Part shown: positions 1 to 7,340 of the stretch, in pieces | Position numbering within the stretch: position 1 is the stretch's first letter | Layout: each line of letters begins with the position of its first letter | NCBI GenBank assembly: GCA_963773835.1 | Contig: CAVZCQ010000001.1 | Location: 124,001 to 188,000, forward strand | Origin: JOPF136 sp963773835 | GTDB taxonomy: Bacteria; Acidobacteriota; Terriglobia; Acidiferrales; UBA7541 | Reading direction: 5' to 3' | DNA: 64,000 nucleotides | Position numbers and translations under genes: made by a program | Notes under the pieces: model-generated | The model's database searches: none | Seen by the model: the letters and a program-made list of their open reading frames with translations, nothing else | What the model was told of the DNA's origin: nothing

Positions 1-1
1 C

Positions 2-382
2 GTGAGCGAGCTGGCCGAAAGGCACGAAGCCGGGCCCGGCCAGATCCTGGTCGTTGTGGACGACGTGGCCCTTCCCTGGGGCAGCCTGCGCATCCGCGAA
101 CGCGGCAGCGCCGGCGGCCACAACGGGTTGAAGTCGGTGATTGCGGTGCTCGGCACGGATGAATTTGTGCGCTTGCGGATAGGGACCCAGCCCGACCATC
201 CCGTGGGTGACCTGGCGGCCTACGTCCTGCACCGCATGGGCAAGGCGGAACGTAACGCTGCCGTGGAGCTGGTGACCCTCGCGGCGGATGCCGTGGAATG
301 CGTAGTCGCCGATGGCGTGCGCCGCGCCATGAATCGCTTCAACCGCCGCGCGCCCGAGGCCGGTGCCGCGGCGAATGGCTGA
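2..382 (+). CDS. pth: Peptidyl-tRNA hydrolase, C-terminal part (cut by window edge)
   Basis: Hydrolyses peptidyl-tRNA released from stalled ribosomes, recycling tRNA in the cytoplasm. The visible 126 residues match the C-terminal two thirds of Pth: an aspartate pair (VVVDDVALPWG) that includes the catalytic Asp, followed by the family signature GSAGGHNGLKS and the C-terminal helices. The N-terminal part with the catalytic His lies before the window, so the GTG at position 2 is simply the first in-frame codon and not a real start. It ends 103 nt before rpsF and probably shares its transcript, as pth-rpsF adjacency is common. The family assignment is firm. Confidence 0.93.
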   Translation: MSELAERHEAGPGQILVVVDDVALPWGSLRIRERGSAGGHNGLKSVIAVLGTDEFVRLRIGTQPDHPVGDLAAYVLHRMGKAERNAAVELVTLAADAVECVVADGVRRAMNRFNRRAPEAGAAANG

Positions 383-395
383 GCCGGGCCTGTAG

Positions 396-432
396 CTCAG
401 GTCCCGTCCCGCCCAAGCGGGACTGACCTGAG
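396..432 (+). promoter_or_regulatory. Candidate S6:S18 ribosomal-protein mRNA leader hairpin
   Basis: Between pth and rpsF, an 8-bp outer stem (396-403 with 425-432) is perfectly paired. It is followed by an asymmetric internal loop with CCG on the 5' side (404-406) and CT on the 3' side (423-424), then a 6-bp inner stem (407-412 with 417-422) closed by CCAA. A CCG-containing internal loop above a stable stem just ahead of rpsF is the hallmark of the described S6:S18-binding leader, which mimics the S15/S6/S18 site of 16S rRNA. Structure and position are seen directly; the regulatory role is inferred. It could also be a plain hairpin. Confidence 0.5.
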
Positions 433-485
433 GCCCTGCTGCCCGGACAGAGACACGGAGAGTACGGAGAAAAAAGAGGAGACAC

Positions 486-911
486 ATGGAAGAACGTCTG
501 TACGACCTGATTTTCATTTGCCGCCCGGCTACGCCCGAGGAGGAAATCGACAAAATGATTGCCACGCTCGAGCACTCCATAGCGGAGCGCGGCGGCAAGG
601 TGGAGAAGAAAGAGAAGTGGGGCGCGCGCAAGATGGCCTACCGCGTCCAGCGCCATCGCGAGGGCTATTACGTGCTCATGGTCTTGCGCGCCACACAGGG
701 CGACATGATCCACGAACTCGAGCGCCGGCTGAAGGTCAACGACGCCGTCATCAAGTACATGACTGTGCGGCTCGATGAAGATATCAAGCGGCAGAAGCGG
801 CTCCAGCAGCGCCGCGAACGCAAGGCCTCGCGCCGGCCTCGCGGCGGCGCCCGCGGCCATGGGCACCCCGCCGGCGGCGAACAGCCCGCCGCTGCCGTTC
901 AGCAGCAATAG
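486..911 (+). CDS. rpsF: 30S ribosomal protein S6
   Basis: Binds 16S rRNA together with S18 in the platform of the 30S subunit. The first roughly 95 residues form the S6 ferredoxin-like fold, with the typical opening YDLIFICRP, the KKEKWGARKMAYRV segment and the VNDAVIKYMTVR strand. The protein is 141 residues long. Beyond residue 95 it has an Arg/Gly-rich basic tail ending in Gln, unlike the short acidic tail of enterobacterial S6. The ATG is preceded by GAGGAG at a good distance. It starts the rpsF-rpsR-rplI operon. There is no ssb gene between rpsF and rpsR, unlike in Firmicutes. Confidence 0.95.
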   Translation: MEERLYDLIFICRPATPEEEIDKMIATLEHSIAERGGKVEKKEKWGARKMAYRVQRHREGYYVLMVLRATQGDMIHELERRLKVNDAVIKYMTVRLDEDIKRQKRLQQRRERKASRRPRGGARGHGHPAGGEQPAAAVQQQ

Positions 912-926
912 CTCCAGGAGGATCCA

Positions 927-1418
927 TTGACGGACGAAAAGCAAAACGAATCGCAGCCACAACAGCCCCAGCCGGCCCCGGAATCCACCGAGCTGCGGCC
1001 ACACGTACCAACTCACGGCCCGGAGGCTACTCCGGCGGAAAGCCGGCCACCCACCGTGCGCCCCGCGGAAGGCCGCCCGCACGAGGGCCGTCCACACGAA
1101 GGCCGGCCTCGCGGCGACGGACGCTCCGGTGAAGGGCGCGGGGGCGAGAGCCGCGGCCCGCGCGAGGGTGGCCGCGAGGGCGGCAAGCGCGGGCGCCGCG
1201 GCTTCTATCGCAAGAAGAAAGTTTGCCGCTTCTGCGTGGACCGCGTCGATTTCATCGACTACAAGAAGCCCGAACAACTGATGACCTTCATCCAGGAGCG
1301 GGGAAAGATCATCCCGCGGCGCATCACCGGCACCTGTTCGCGGCACCAGCGCTGGCTCGCCGAGGCCATCAAGCGCGCGCGCAACATCGCGCTCATGCCT
1401 TTCGGCGGCGCCCGATAA
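927..1418 (+). CDS. rpsR: 30S ribosomal protein S18 with long N-terminal extension
   Basis: Partner of S6 in the 30S platform. The conserved S18 core occupies residues 96-160 (FIDYKKPEQL, GKIIPRRITGT, AIKRARNIALMPF). About 95 residues of low-complexity sequence precede it: a Gln/Pro-rich acidic start, then Arg/Gly/Glu repeats built on EGRPH and GRGGE units. The core has C100-x2-C103 and C137-x2-H140, a likely zinc-binding form of S18. The start is TTG at 927, with AGGAGG at 916-921 giving ideal spacing; no ATG is available nearby. The gene sits 15 nt after rpsF. Typical S18 is 75-90 residues, so 163 is unusual. Confidence 0.92.
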   Translation: MTDEKQNESQPQQPQPAPESTELRPHVPTHGPEATPAESRPPTVRPAEGRPHEGRPHEGRPRGDGRSGEGRGGESRGPREGGREGGKRGRRGFYRKKKVCRFCVDRVDFIDYKKPEQLMTFIQERGKIIPRRITGTCSRHQRWLAEAIKRARNIALMPFGGAR

Positions 1419-1423
1419 GCACC

Positions 1424-1449
1424 GTAGGGGCGCTGCTTGCTGCGCCCTC
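1424..1449. repeat. Dispersed palindromic repeat, GTAGGGGCGC type
   Basis: A 26-nt intergenic element whose ends pair as GGGCGC and GCGCCC around a TGCTTGCT-like centre. A near-identical copy (two differences) lies at 49312-49337. Both follow a gene's stop codon, here rpsR. It is probably a short dispersed palindromic element of the REP kind. Confidence 0.7.
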
Positions 1450-1478
1450 TTTAGGTTTTTTCCGGGCGCGCGCCAGTC

Positions 1479-1503
1479 GTAGGGGCACGACATGTCGTGC
1501 CCC
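1479..1503. repeat. Dispersed palindromic repeat, GGGGCACGACA type
   Basis: Positions 1482-1503 form a perfect 22-nt palindrome (GGGGCACGACA and its reverse complement). It is preceded by GTA, like the element 30 nt upstream. A second copy with one central change is at 43579-43606, where the flanking GTA/TAC also pairs. It lies in the rpsR-rplI spacer. The repeat is seen directly; its function is unknown. Confidence 0.75.
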
Positions 1504-1581
1504 AATCGCGTGAGGCTGCCATCGACAATTTGAGGAACATCACGAAGGGCCGACCGGAAAGGTCGTAGAAAGGAAGCTCCC

Positions 1582-2028
1582 ATGCAAATCATCCTGCAGG
1601 AAGACGTCGAAAAGCTGGGCCACCGCGGCCAGATCCTGGAAGTGGCGGAAGGCTACGCGCGCAACTATCTGCTCCCGCGCAAGCTCGCCCTGCCCGTCAG
1701 CGCCGGCAACCTCAAGCAGCTCGAACAGATCAAACGTTCGCTCGCCAAGCGCGAAGCCACCGAGCGCGATGGCGCGCAGAAACAGGCCGAACTGCTCGCC
1801 GCTCTGACCGTCGAGTTCGCGCGCAAGGCCGGTGAGAACGACCAGATGTTCGGCTCCGTCACCGCCGGGGACATCGCCGAAGCCCTCGCCGCACAGGGCT
1901 ACACCGTGGATAAGCGACGCATCCAGCTCGACCAGCCCATCAAAACCCTCGGCGAATATCAGGTGCCCGCGAAACTGCATCGCGAAGTCACCGCCTCCGT
2001 CAAAGTCGTGGTGAAAAAGGCCGAGTAG
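1582..2028 (+). CDS. rplI: 50S ribosomal protein L9
   Basis: Large-subunit protein at the base of the L1 stalk, involved in frame maintenance. The 148-residue length is standard. The N-terminal domain has the L9 signature (MQIILQEDVEKLGHRGQ, then VAEGYARNYLLPRKLA). A long connecting helix rich in Lys/Glu/Gln follows, then the C-terminal rRNA-binding domain (MFGSVTAGDIAEAL to the end). The start is ATG after an AGGAAG ribosome-binding site. It is the last gene of the rpsF-rpsR-rplI set, separated from rpsR by 163 nt that hold two palindromic repeats. Confidence 0.96.
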   Translation: MQIILQEDVEKLGHRGQILEVAEGYARNYLLPRKLALPVSAGNLKQLEQIKRSLAKREATERDGAQKQAELLAALTVEFARKAGENDQMFGSVTAGDIAEALAAQGYTVDKRRIQLDQPIKTLGEYQVPAKLHREVTASVKVVVKKAE

Positions 2029-2096
2029 TTCTCGTCTCCATCCCGCCGTTTGCTCCTGGCACACACCATCATCGTGCAGCCCAACGGCCATTGAGT

Positions 2097-2140
2097 GCGA
2101 GAGGACCCGTCCCGAACCTTCGGGAGCAGGGGCCTCTCGC
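2097..2140 (+). other. Hairpin downstream of rplI
   Basis: GCGAGAGG at 2097-2104 pairs perfectly with CCTCTCGC at 2133-2140. Inside, CCCGAA pairs with TTCGGG. It lies 69 nt after the rplI stop and has no T-tract, so it is more likely an mRNA-stabilising 3' structure than an intrinsic terminator. Confidence 0.5.
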
Positions 2141-2365
2141 CTTCGCGGCAGCAATCCCAGAACGATCAGTGACGAGCACCGGCCCCGAAGCGTTCCCCGA
2201 TTCTTCCGGCCGCGACTTTTTTATTTTCTGCAAGAACTTTTTGCGAAAATCCACAAGGCGTTAAAAGTTTTCCAATGCGCTGAAGTGGGAGAATCCCCCT
2301 TGCTGTCGGCGGGAAATGCGGGGGACGCGGTTTGTGGCGCAGTGTCATTTCCGGAGCGCGGGTAG

Positions 2366-2398
2366 CCACGGTCAGTGCCCTTCTGACCGTGGGCTTTT
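2366..2398 (+). terminator. Probable intrinsic terminator or attenuator before dnaB
   Basis: A 10-bp perfect stem (2366-2375 with 2383-2392), a 7-nt loop, then GCTTTTCT. This is terminator architecture with a short U-run. It sits 97 nt before dnaB, so it could end the ribosomal transcript or attenuate dnaB. Confidence 0.55.
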
Positions 2399-2494
2399 CT
2401 CCCGACCCTGGGCCTTTTATCTGACCGCGGGTTTCGCTCCAGACAGGAACTGTTAGGCGAATAGAAAGCGAAGTAGTAGAATGTAGGCGACACC

Positions 2495-3868
2495 ATGGCT
2501 TCCCAAGTCACCATCGAACGCCCCCTCCCCTCCTCGCTCGATGCCGAGCGCGGCATCCTCGGCGCCGTCCTGCTCGACAATCAGAGCCTCCACGCCGCGC
2601 TGGAAACCCTCCGCACCGAGGATTTCTTCAGCGACCATCACCGCCGCATCTTCGACCGCATGGTCGAGCTTTCCGAAGCGCACCAGGCCATCGACCTCCT
2701 CACACTGACCGACGAGCTCCGCCGCAAAGGCGAGCTGGAGTCGGCGGGCGGAGCGGCCTATCTCTCCTCGCTCGTGGACGGCGTTCCGCGCATCGCCAAC
2801 GTCCCGCACTACGCGCGCATCGTCAAAGAAAAGTCCATGATGCGCCACCTCGTGCAGACCGCGCACTCCATCGAGCAGCGCGCCCTCGAAGCCGAGCTCG
2901 GCGCCGACGAGATGCTCGACACCGCCGAGTCGGAAATCTTTCGCCTCGCGGAAGACCGCATCCGCCAGGGATTTGTCACCGTCAAGGAGCTGGTCCAGAA
3001 GAATTACGAGCGCCTGGAGCGCCTGGTCAGTGAGGGCCGCTCGGTCACCGGCCTGGCCACCGGATACACTTCGCTCGACGAAATGACCTCTGGCCTCCAG
3101 CCCTCCGAACTGGTCATCCTGGCCGCCCGCCCGTCCATGGGCAAAACCGCGCTGGCGCTCAACATCGCGGAAAACGTGGCCACCCGCGAGGGCCGCGCCA
3201 GCCCTGACGCAGCAAGGGTGGCCATCTTCAGCCTGGAAATGTCCAAAGAGGCGCTGCTCATGCGCCTGCTCTCCTCCCATGCCCGCATCGATGCGCACAA
3301 ATTCCGCACCGGCCACCTGAACATGGAAGACCGCGAAAAGATGAGCCACAGCCTCAACGAGCTGGCTCGCGCGTCGGTGTGGATCGACGATTCGTCCTCG
3401 TCCACCGTGGCGGAGATGGGCGCTAAGTCGCGCCGTCTGAAAAACGATAAAGGGCTGGACCTGGTTATCGTGGATTACCTGCAGTTGATGACCGCCCGCG
3501 GCCGGTTCTCAAACCGCAACGAGGAAGTTTCCAGCATCACCCGCGGCCTCAAGGCTATGGCCAAGGAGCTGGCCGTGCCCGTGCTCGTCCTCAGCCAGTT
3601 GACCCGCGCCCCCGAGCGCGACGAACGCCGCCCCCAGCTCGCCGACCTCCGCGAGTCGGGCGCCATCGAGCAGGATGCTGACCTCGTCCTGTTCATCAAC
3701 CGCCCCGGCTTCTACAAGCCCGACGCCCCCGACGAGGAGCGCAACCGCGCTGAGTTCATCATCGCCAAGCAGCGCAACGGCCCCACCGGCGTCCTGAAGT
3801 TCGTCTTCCTCCACACCTTCACCCGCTTCGAGCAGGCCTCAAACGTGGTGATGGACAACGAGATGTAG
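2495..3868 (+). CDS. dnaB: Replicative DNA helicase DnaB
   Basis: Hexameric 5'-3' helicase at the replication fork. At 457 residues it is normal length. The N-terminal DnaB domain (LDAERGILGAVLLD onward) covers about residues 8-110, then a linker, then the RecA-like ATPase from about 180: Walker A PSMGKTALALN, Walker B VIVDYLQLM, the arginine-rich RDERRPQLADLRESG segment and QDADLVLFINRP. No intein interrupts it. Starts ATG after a purine-poor leader. It follows the ribosomal-protein genes, as in many bacteria; alr, often nearby, is here displaced by 5.6 kb. Confidence 0.96.
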   Translation: MASQVTIERPLPSSLDAERGILGAVLLDNQSLHAALETLRTEDFFSDHHRRIFDRMVELSEAHQAIDLLTLTDELRRKGELESAGGAAYLSSLVDGVPRIANVPHYARIVKEKSMMRHLVQTAHSIEQRALEAELGADEMLDTAESEIFRLAEDRIRQGFVTVKELVQKNYERLERLVSEGRSVTGLATGYTSLDEMTSGLQPSELVILAARPSMGKTALALNIAENVATREGRASPDAARVAIFSLEMSKEALLMRLLSSHARIDAHKFRTGHLNMEDREKMSHSLNELARASVWIDDSSSSTVAEMGAKSRRLKNDKGLDLVIVDYLQLMTARGRFSNRNEEVSSITRGLKAMAKELAVPVLVLSQLTRAPERDERRPQLADLRESGAIEQDADLVLFINRPGFYKPDAPDEERNRAEFIIAKQRNGPTGVLKFVFLHTFTRFEQASNVVMDNEM

Positions 3869-3885
3869 TGAGGTAAGCCGCCGGA

Positions 3886-4632
3886 ATGTCCGGAAATTCA
3901 CGAGACCGAAGAAAGTTTGAGCGTGCTGTTCAAAAGACGACTGCGCGCCCCTTGTGGAGTGAATCCGCGGTTTTCTGGGGATGTATCACCTTGGCCGCGG
4001 GCATCGTGGTCACAGTGATCGCGGCTACTATGAAGGACCTAAGGTGGTTGCTGTTCCTTGCATGGCCTTTGTTCTGCATTTGTGGTTGGATTGTAATTCC
4101 CAAGCGATTCTTATTGAGCAGGCTGGCCTTATGCACGGTGGTCTCGGCATTGCTACTAATGCTGTTTCTCCGATTGGAGCCAGTTCCCGCCGTAGTGAAG
4201 GTAAGAATCTACGACCTGAGCATTCCGGAGAGACGTGCAACTCTCCTGGATTGGTTAAAACGACCACAGATTGGCCCTCGCTCACAGTTGAGAATTGGCT
4301 GTGTTGAATGGAGTGAATCCGCGTGCATTGCCGCTGGTCAGTTCCTGATGGTTTTCAGCGAGGCCGGCTGGAAGATCGAACAAAACCAAGTATTTCGCAT
4401 GCGGGTTCAGGTCCCGACCGAGGGCATAACCATAACCAGTCGCTCGAGCCAGAGCGACCTAGAAAAAATGAAGGACTTGCCCCCTCACTTAGGCCTGTGG
4501 GAAAAGATGAGTCCGAGTCATGTCACTATCTTCTGGGCCTTACGAAAGATAGAGATCCCTGTCCAGGGAGGTTTTGACCAAACACTTCCTGACGACACAC
4601 TCGGTGTCTACTTCGGCCCCGAGGCCCACTAG
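3886..4632 (+). CDS. Hypothetical protein with three N-terminal membrane segments
   Basis: 248 residues of unknown function. Hydrophobic segments lie at about residues 28-48, 52-71 and 78-95. A soluble C-terminal domain of about 150 residues follows, with no recognised catalytic motif; it contains the phrase SEAGWKIEQNQ. GC content is visibly lower (near 50 percent) than dnaB 17 nt upstream, and codon choice is less GC-biased, which suggests foreign origin. The ATG at 3886 follows the dnaB stop closely with only a weak GGTAAG-like site upstream. Together with the next two genes it forms a low-GC insert. Coding status rests on length and membrane pattern. Confidence 0.65.
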   Translation: MSGNSRDRRKFERAVQKTTARPLWSESAVFWGCITLAAGIVVTVIAATMKDLRWLLFLAWPLFCICGWIVIPKRFLLSRLALCTVVSALLLMLFLRLEPVPAVVKVRIYDLSIPERRATLLDWLKRPQIGPRSQLRIGCVEWSESACIAAGQFLMVFSEAGWKIEQNQVFRMRVQVPTEGITITSRSSQSDLEKMKDLPPHLGLWEKMSPSHVTIFWALRKIEIPVQGGFDQTLPDDTLGVYFGPEAH

Positions 4633-4794
4633 ACAGCGTCCGTTGCCGGCTGGACCTTGGCCCACAGGCAAGCGGACACCCAATACGCTCAAACCGCTGT
4701 CTTGGACCTAAGGAACCGCTCCGTCGCTCGTGGTACGGAACCAAATCCGGGTGACCCGCCACACTGGAGTTCAGTCGCGCGGTGTCGCGTCTCG

Positions 4795-5583
4795 CTACCT
4801 CGCACTGTGACCGCCTTCCGAGAGATACCTGATCTGTTCAGAAAGCGTTGACCATTTGCTCGTGTATCTTTGAATGGCTCCGTAAACCTCCGCGGCAAGC
4901 AGAAAAACCCAGAGGCACGCCGGCAAGATGCACCACCAATGTCGCACGCCAGGAACGAAAGTTGCGCAGATCAAAACGTAAATCGCGGTGGCTCCAAGGT
5001 TAGAAGCAAACCCTTGCCACACGCTCGAGTGGAAATCCCGGTTTCTTTCCGAGAGAACAAGCACATGAAAATGGTCGTACCAACTGGCCCAATTCCCATC
5101 TTCGATTTCGGCGTTGAGCTTTTCCTGATTTAGGCGCAAGTATGCCATCGGGCGCTCCTGCTCCGGCCGTAGGTCGATCAGGCTTTGCCTTAAGGTAAGT
5201 TCGCCGTCAGACAGAAGCCGTGTATCGTTTGGAGCCTTCGCTCCGAGGTACTCCCGGAGAACCGCCCGCCATCTCGGGTCCCTCCATGCTGCAGTTGTGT
5301 AAGAATGTGGCGGCTTATAGAACCTCGATGCGGTAAGCGCTCCTACCACACCACCTAACGCCCCTAGGCTAGCGGCTAAGAATGCTGTCATGCTGTACCC
5401 AATCAGAAAGGCAACTACCAGGATGAGGCCAAGTTTTGTCTTGTATCCAAGGAATTCGAAGCTGAAAAACCACGTGAACGAACCAGGCGAAGCCAGTTCA
5501 TAAATCAGAAGCGCAGCAAGGCCCGGAATGACAGCGGCTACGTAATAAAGTAGTTTTTCAAGAGGATATTTTGAAAAGTCCAT
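4795..5583 (-). CDS. Hypothetical integral membrane protein
   Basis: 262 residues starting at MDFSKYPLEK. The open frame extends further upstream, but the extra Arg/Cys-rich sequence comes from a palindromic repeat and looks non-coding, so the internal ATG at 5583 was chosen. Hydrophobic segments lie at about residues 12-30, 50-85 (one or two spans), 196-211 and 216-234. A soluble central part (about 90-190) holds LTLRQSLIDLRPEQERP. No family was recognised. GC content is low, like its neighbours. It is transcribed towards the 3886-4632 gene, with a 162-nt gap that contains nothing recognisable. No Shine-Dalgarno site is visible. Confidence 0.65.
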   Translation of the reverse strand: MDFSKYPLEKLLYYVAAVIPGLAALLIYELASPGSFTWFFSFEFLGYKTKLGLILVVAFLIGYSMTAFLAASLGALGGVVGALTASRFYKPPHSYTTAAWRDPRWRAVLREYLGAKAPNDTRLLSDGELTLRQSLIDLRPEQERPMAYLRLNQEKLNAEIEDGNWASWYDHFHVLVLSERNRDFHSSVWQGFASNLGATAIYVLICATFVPGVRHWWCILPACLWVFLLAAEVYGAIQRYTSKWSTLSEQIRYLSEGGHSAR

Positions 5584-5648
5584 TGCGCAGATAGCGTAGA
5601 CCCAGCTTCCCCAAAAAACAACGCGCGGACTGGCACGCTGGAAAGGGC

Positions 5649-5737
5649 TGGCGGGTGGCGCAACTACAGTGTGCGTGCCGCACCCCGTCGTATTTCGACG
5701 GGTGCGGTTCCTGGCGGAGTCTCTACCCCTTCGGGAA
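5649..5737 (+). repeat. Structured repeat, copy A
   Basis: First of four copies of an element whose core is GTGCCGCACCC, a loop, GGGTGCGGTTC, then GGAGTCTCTACCCCT. In this copy 5678-5690 pairs with 5696-5707 (12 bp with one bulged C). It lies upstream of the membrane-protein gene starting at 5583, in the 305-nt gap before the next gene. Related copies are at 6870, 7129 and 8360, all in the same orientation. Confidence 0.75.
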
Positions 5738-5888
5738 CCACAACGGCATCGGACACCAAATCGTCTTACCCGGAGACATCCGTCCATGTTCCAGTGGCTG
5801 GAGCCAGAAGTTTAGGCCTTGGATGGATGCGGACCGCCGGAGGAAACTCTCTACTTTTTCCGGAGTGAACTCCGCGCCTATATGCTTT

Positions 5889-6779
5889 TCACTGCCAGAC
5901 CCTAGTCGGCGTTCCATACGGCTCACCCCTGCACTCGTCATCCGCGCAATTGTGCCGCGGGCAGAGAGCCCAGAGGAACTGATACGAGGTATTCGGCTTG
6001 AGCTCGCCCCTTATTTCTGTGAGTTGAATGCAAAACATGGAAACATGCCGTGGCGTTTCAGGGAATATGTCCTGGTAGCTTATCCAGCCGTAGAAATAGA
6101 GCAGTGCCTTTCTTTCTCTAACCTGTCTCACTTGAGCCGAAGACAACGTCAAAAGCGGCCCCGTAGTGTCTTCCTTCGGGCCGAGAACAAAGGGAGTCTC
6201 TGCAAGTTGACCAAGGTCAGGGAAGGGAAAATTTTCCGGGAGTGGGCCGAGCCAAAGAACAAAGTTTGCATGGCTTTCGGCATTTCGTGTTGGAGTAACA
6301 CCGCTATTTGCTACTCGGGGGCGAAATTCCCATCCCTGAATCCCGGCATGGCCGGGCACGATGATCGGATTATCCTGCATATTTTTGCCGATATTCACGA
6401 AAGCCCGTTGAACGGAGACCAGCGCCTCCCGGTTGATATTATTGGATTGCCGAATTTCGTTGAGTTGATACGCTGCGATGGTAGCGTACACGATCGCGGC
6501 CAAAGCAGTAATGGCGGTTGTTGCGGCCACGACAATTTGAATGCTTAGTTGTTGTTTATGCTCTTCATCCCGCTTCTTCTCTGCTTCCTGTGTAAACCGA
6601 ATTTCTGCCGATACCTTTGTCTCCTGCTGCTGTTTGTTATGTCTTGCTTCCTCGGCGGCACTTACTGCACTTAGATACCCCTTGGCCATCTCCTGGATCG
6701 CCCCAAGCCGCTCTCCGATGGCTGAGAGTTCTTTGCGCAGCGAACGTATAAGACTTGTTATCTCGGGCGAGGGAAACAC
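5889..6779 (-). CDS. Hypothetical protein: coiled coil, one membrane helix, soluble domain
   Basis: 296 residues. Residues 10-78 are Glu/Lys/Gln/Ala-rich and heptad-like, giving a likely coiled coil. One transmembrane helix spans about 80-104. A soluble domain follows, opening with NREALVSVQRAFVNIG and containing PRVANSGVTPTRN. That layout recurs in uncharacterised proteins of acidobacteria and other soil bacteria, and the SVQRAFV phrase after the helix is typical. The function is unknown. The start is GTG at 6779; no ATG or good ribosome-binding site is nearby, so the start is uncertain. GC content is lower than the chromosome average. Confidence 0.65.
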   Translation of the reverse strand: MFPSPEITSLIRSLRKELSAIGERLGAIQEMAKGYLSAVSAAEEARHNKQQQETKVSAEIRFTQEAEKKRDEEHKQQLSIQIVVAATTAITALAAIVYATIAAYQLNEIRQSNNINREALVSVQRAFVNIGKNMQDNPIIVPGHAGIQGWEFRPRVANSGVTPTRNAESHANFVLWLGPLPENFPFPDLGQLAETPFVLGPKEDTTGPLLTLSSAQVRQVRERKALLYFYGWISYQDIFPETPRHVSMFCIQLTEIRGELKPNTSYQFLWALCPRHNCADDECRGEPYGTPTRVWQ

Positions 6780-6841
6780 GCAGACACTGTACCACGATCA
6801 AATCTCTTGGATGCCAGGGCCGGACGATACCCAGCCAACAT

Positions 6842-7112
6842 TCGAGGTGGTCGCAAATTGCGACCAGGCGGCTGGCGCAGCTTCAGTGCGTGTGCCGCAT
6901 CCCTTTGGCTTTAAAAGGGTGCGGTTCTTACGGGAGTCTCTACCCCTCCGGGCCGCTCAAATGCTGACCGCCGCAGAGAAGGCGGAGGCGCTCGCAAAAT
7001 GCGATCAGCTCAAGGGGGGAGCCAGTCCCCGTCGGCTGCGAATCCCTCCCGCCTTTCCCACCAGCCACCAGTCACCATTCACCAATCACTGGTCACCGAA
7101 AATAGTGCCTGA
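6842..7112 (+). repeat. Structured repeat, copy B, with 3' module
   Basis: Begins with a hairpin around TCGCAAATTGCGA (6849-6866), then the core hairpin CCGCATCCCTTT (6895-6906) pairing with 6914-6924 and the tail GGGAGTCTCTACCCCTCC. It continues with a second module: a TCGCAAAATGCGA-type hairpin, GGGGAGCC, GGCTGCG and a run of heptamers based on CACCAGT (about 7060-7098). The same core-plus-module order recurs at 8360-8601. Confidence 0.72.
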
Positions 7113-7128
7113 CATCCTAATACTGTGC

Positions 7129-7225
7129 GGGCGGTTGGCGCAGACGGAGAGTGGGTGCCTGCCTGCCGCAGGCAGGCCGCACCCCTTTCTCTTTCAAAGG
7201 GTGCGGTACTTCTCGAAGACCCTGA
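7129..7225 (+). repeat. Structured repeat, copy C, with nested palindrome
   Basis: Core hairpin 7177-7188 with 7196-7206. A 21-nt palindrome (7157-7177, built on GCCTGCCTG) is inserted at the left foot. A variant of that inner palindrome also stands alone at 29626-29646. The copy ends about 115 nt before the aldo/keto reductase start and may lie in its leader. Confidence 0.7.
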
Positions 7226-7340
7226 AGTCTTTGTGATCGCAGATTCCGAGCCCCTCGGAAAGGGCCGGAGCTTCTTCCCCCCGGCTCGGTCAACCGCGTC
7301 GCGCCATCTCCATTCGCCAAGGAGGAAGGAGGAATGAAAC

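Larger units (their letters stand above)
2029..2494. other. Intergenic region between rplI and dnaB
   Basis: 466 nt without a convincing gene. It holds a hairpin at 2097-2140, an AT-rich patch around 2218-2250 (poly-T followed by TTGCGAAAA), a terminator-like hairpin at 2366-2398, and three imperfect 20-nt units from 2383 to 2440. The dnaB promoter is presumably here but no clear -35/-10 pair was recognised. Confidence 0.6.
6780..7340. other. Intergenic region filled by repeats B and C
   Basis: 561 nt between a minus-strand hypothetical gene and the aldo/keto reductase. Nearly all of it is covered by repeat copies B and C and the heptamer run. The last 30 nt hold a strong purine-rich ribosome-binding site (AAGGAGGAAGGAGG). 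No small gene was found. Confidence 0.6.

Noticed and set aside
388..403. tRNA-like start (GGGCCTGTAGCTCAGGT) ahead of rpsF
   Set aside because: It matches the 5' end of a tRNA-Ile closely, but no anticodon arm, T-arm (GGTTCAA) or acceptor partner follows. The bases instead form the rpsF leader hairpin.
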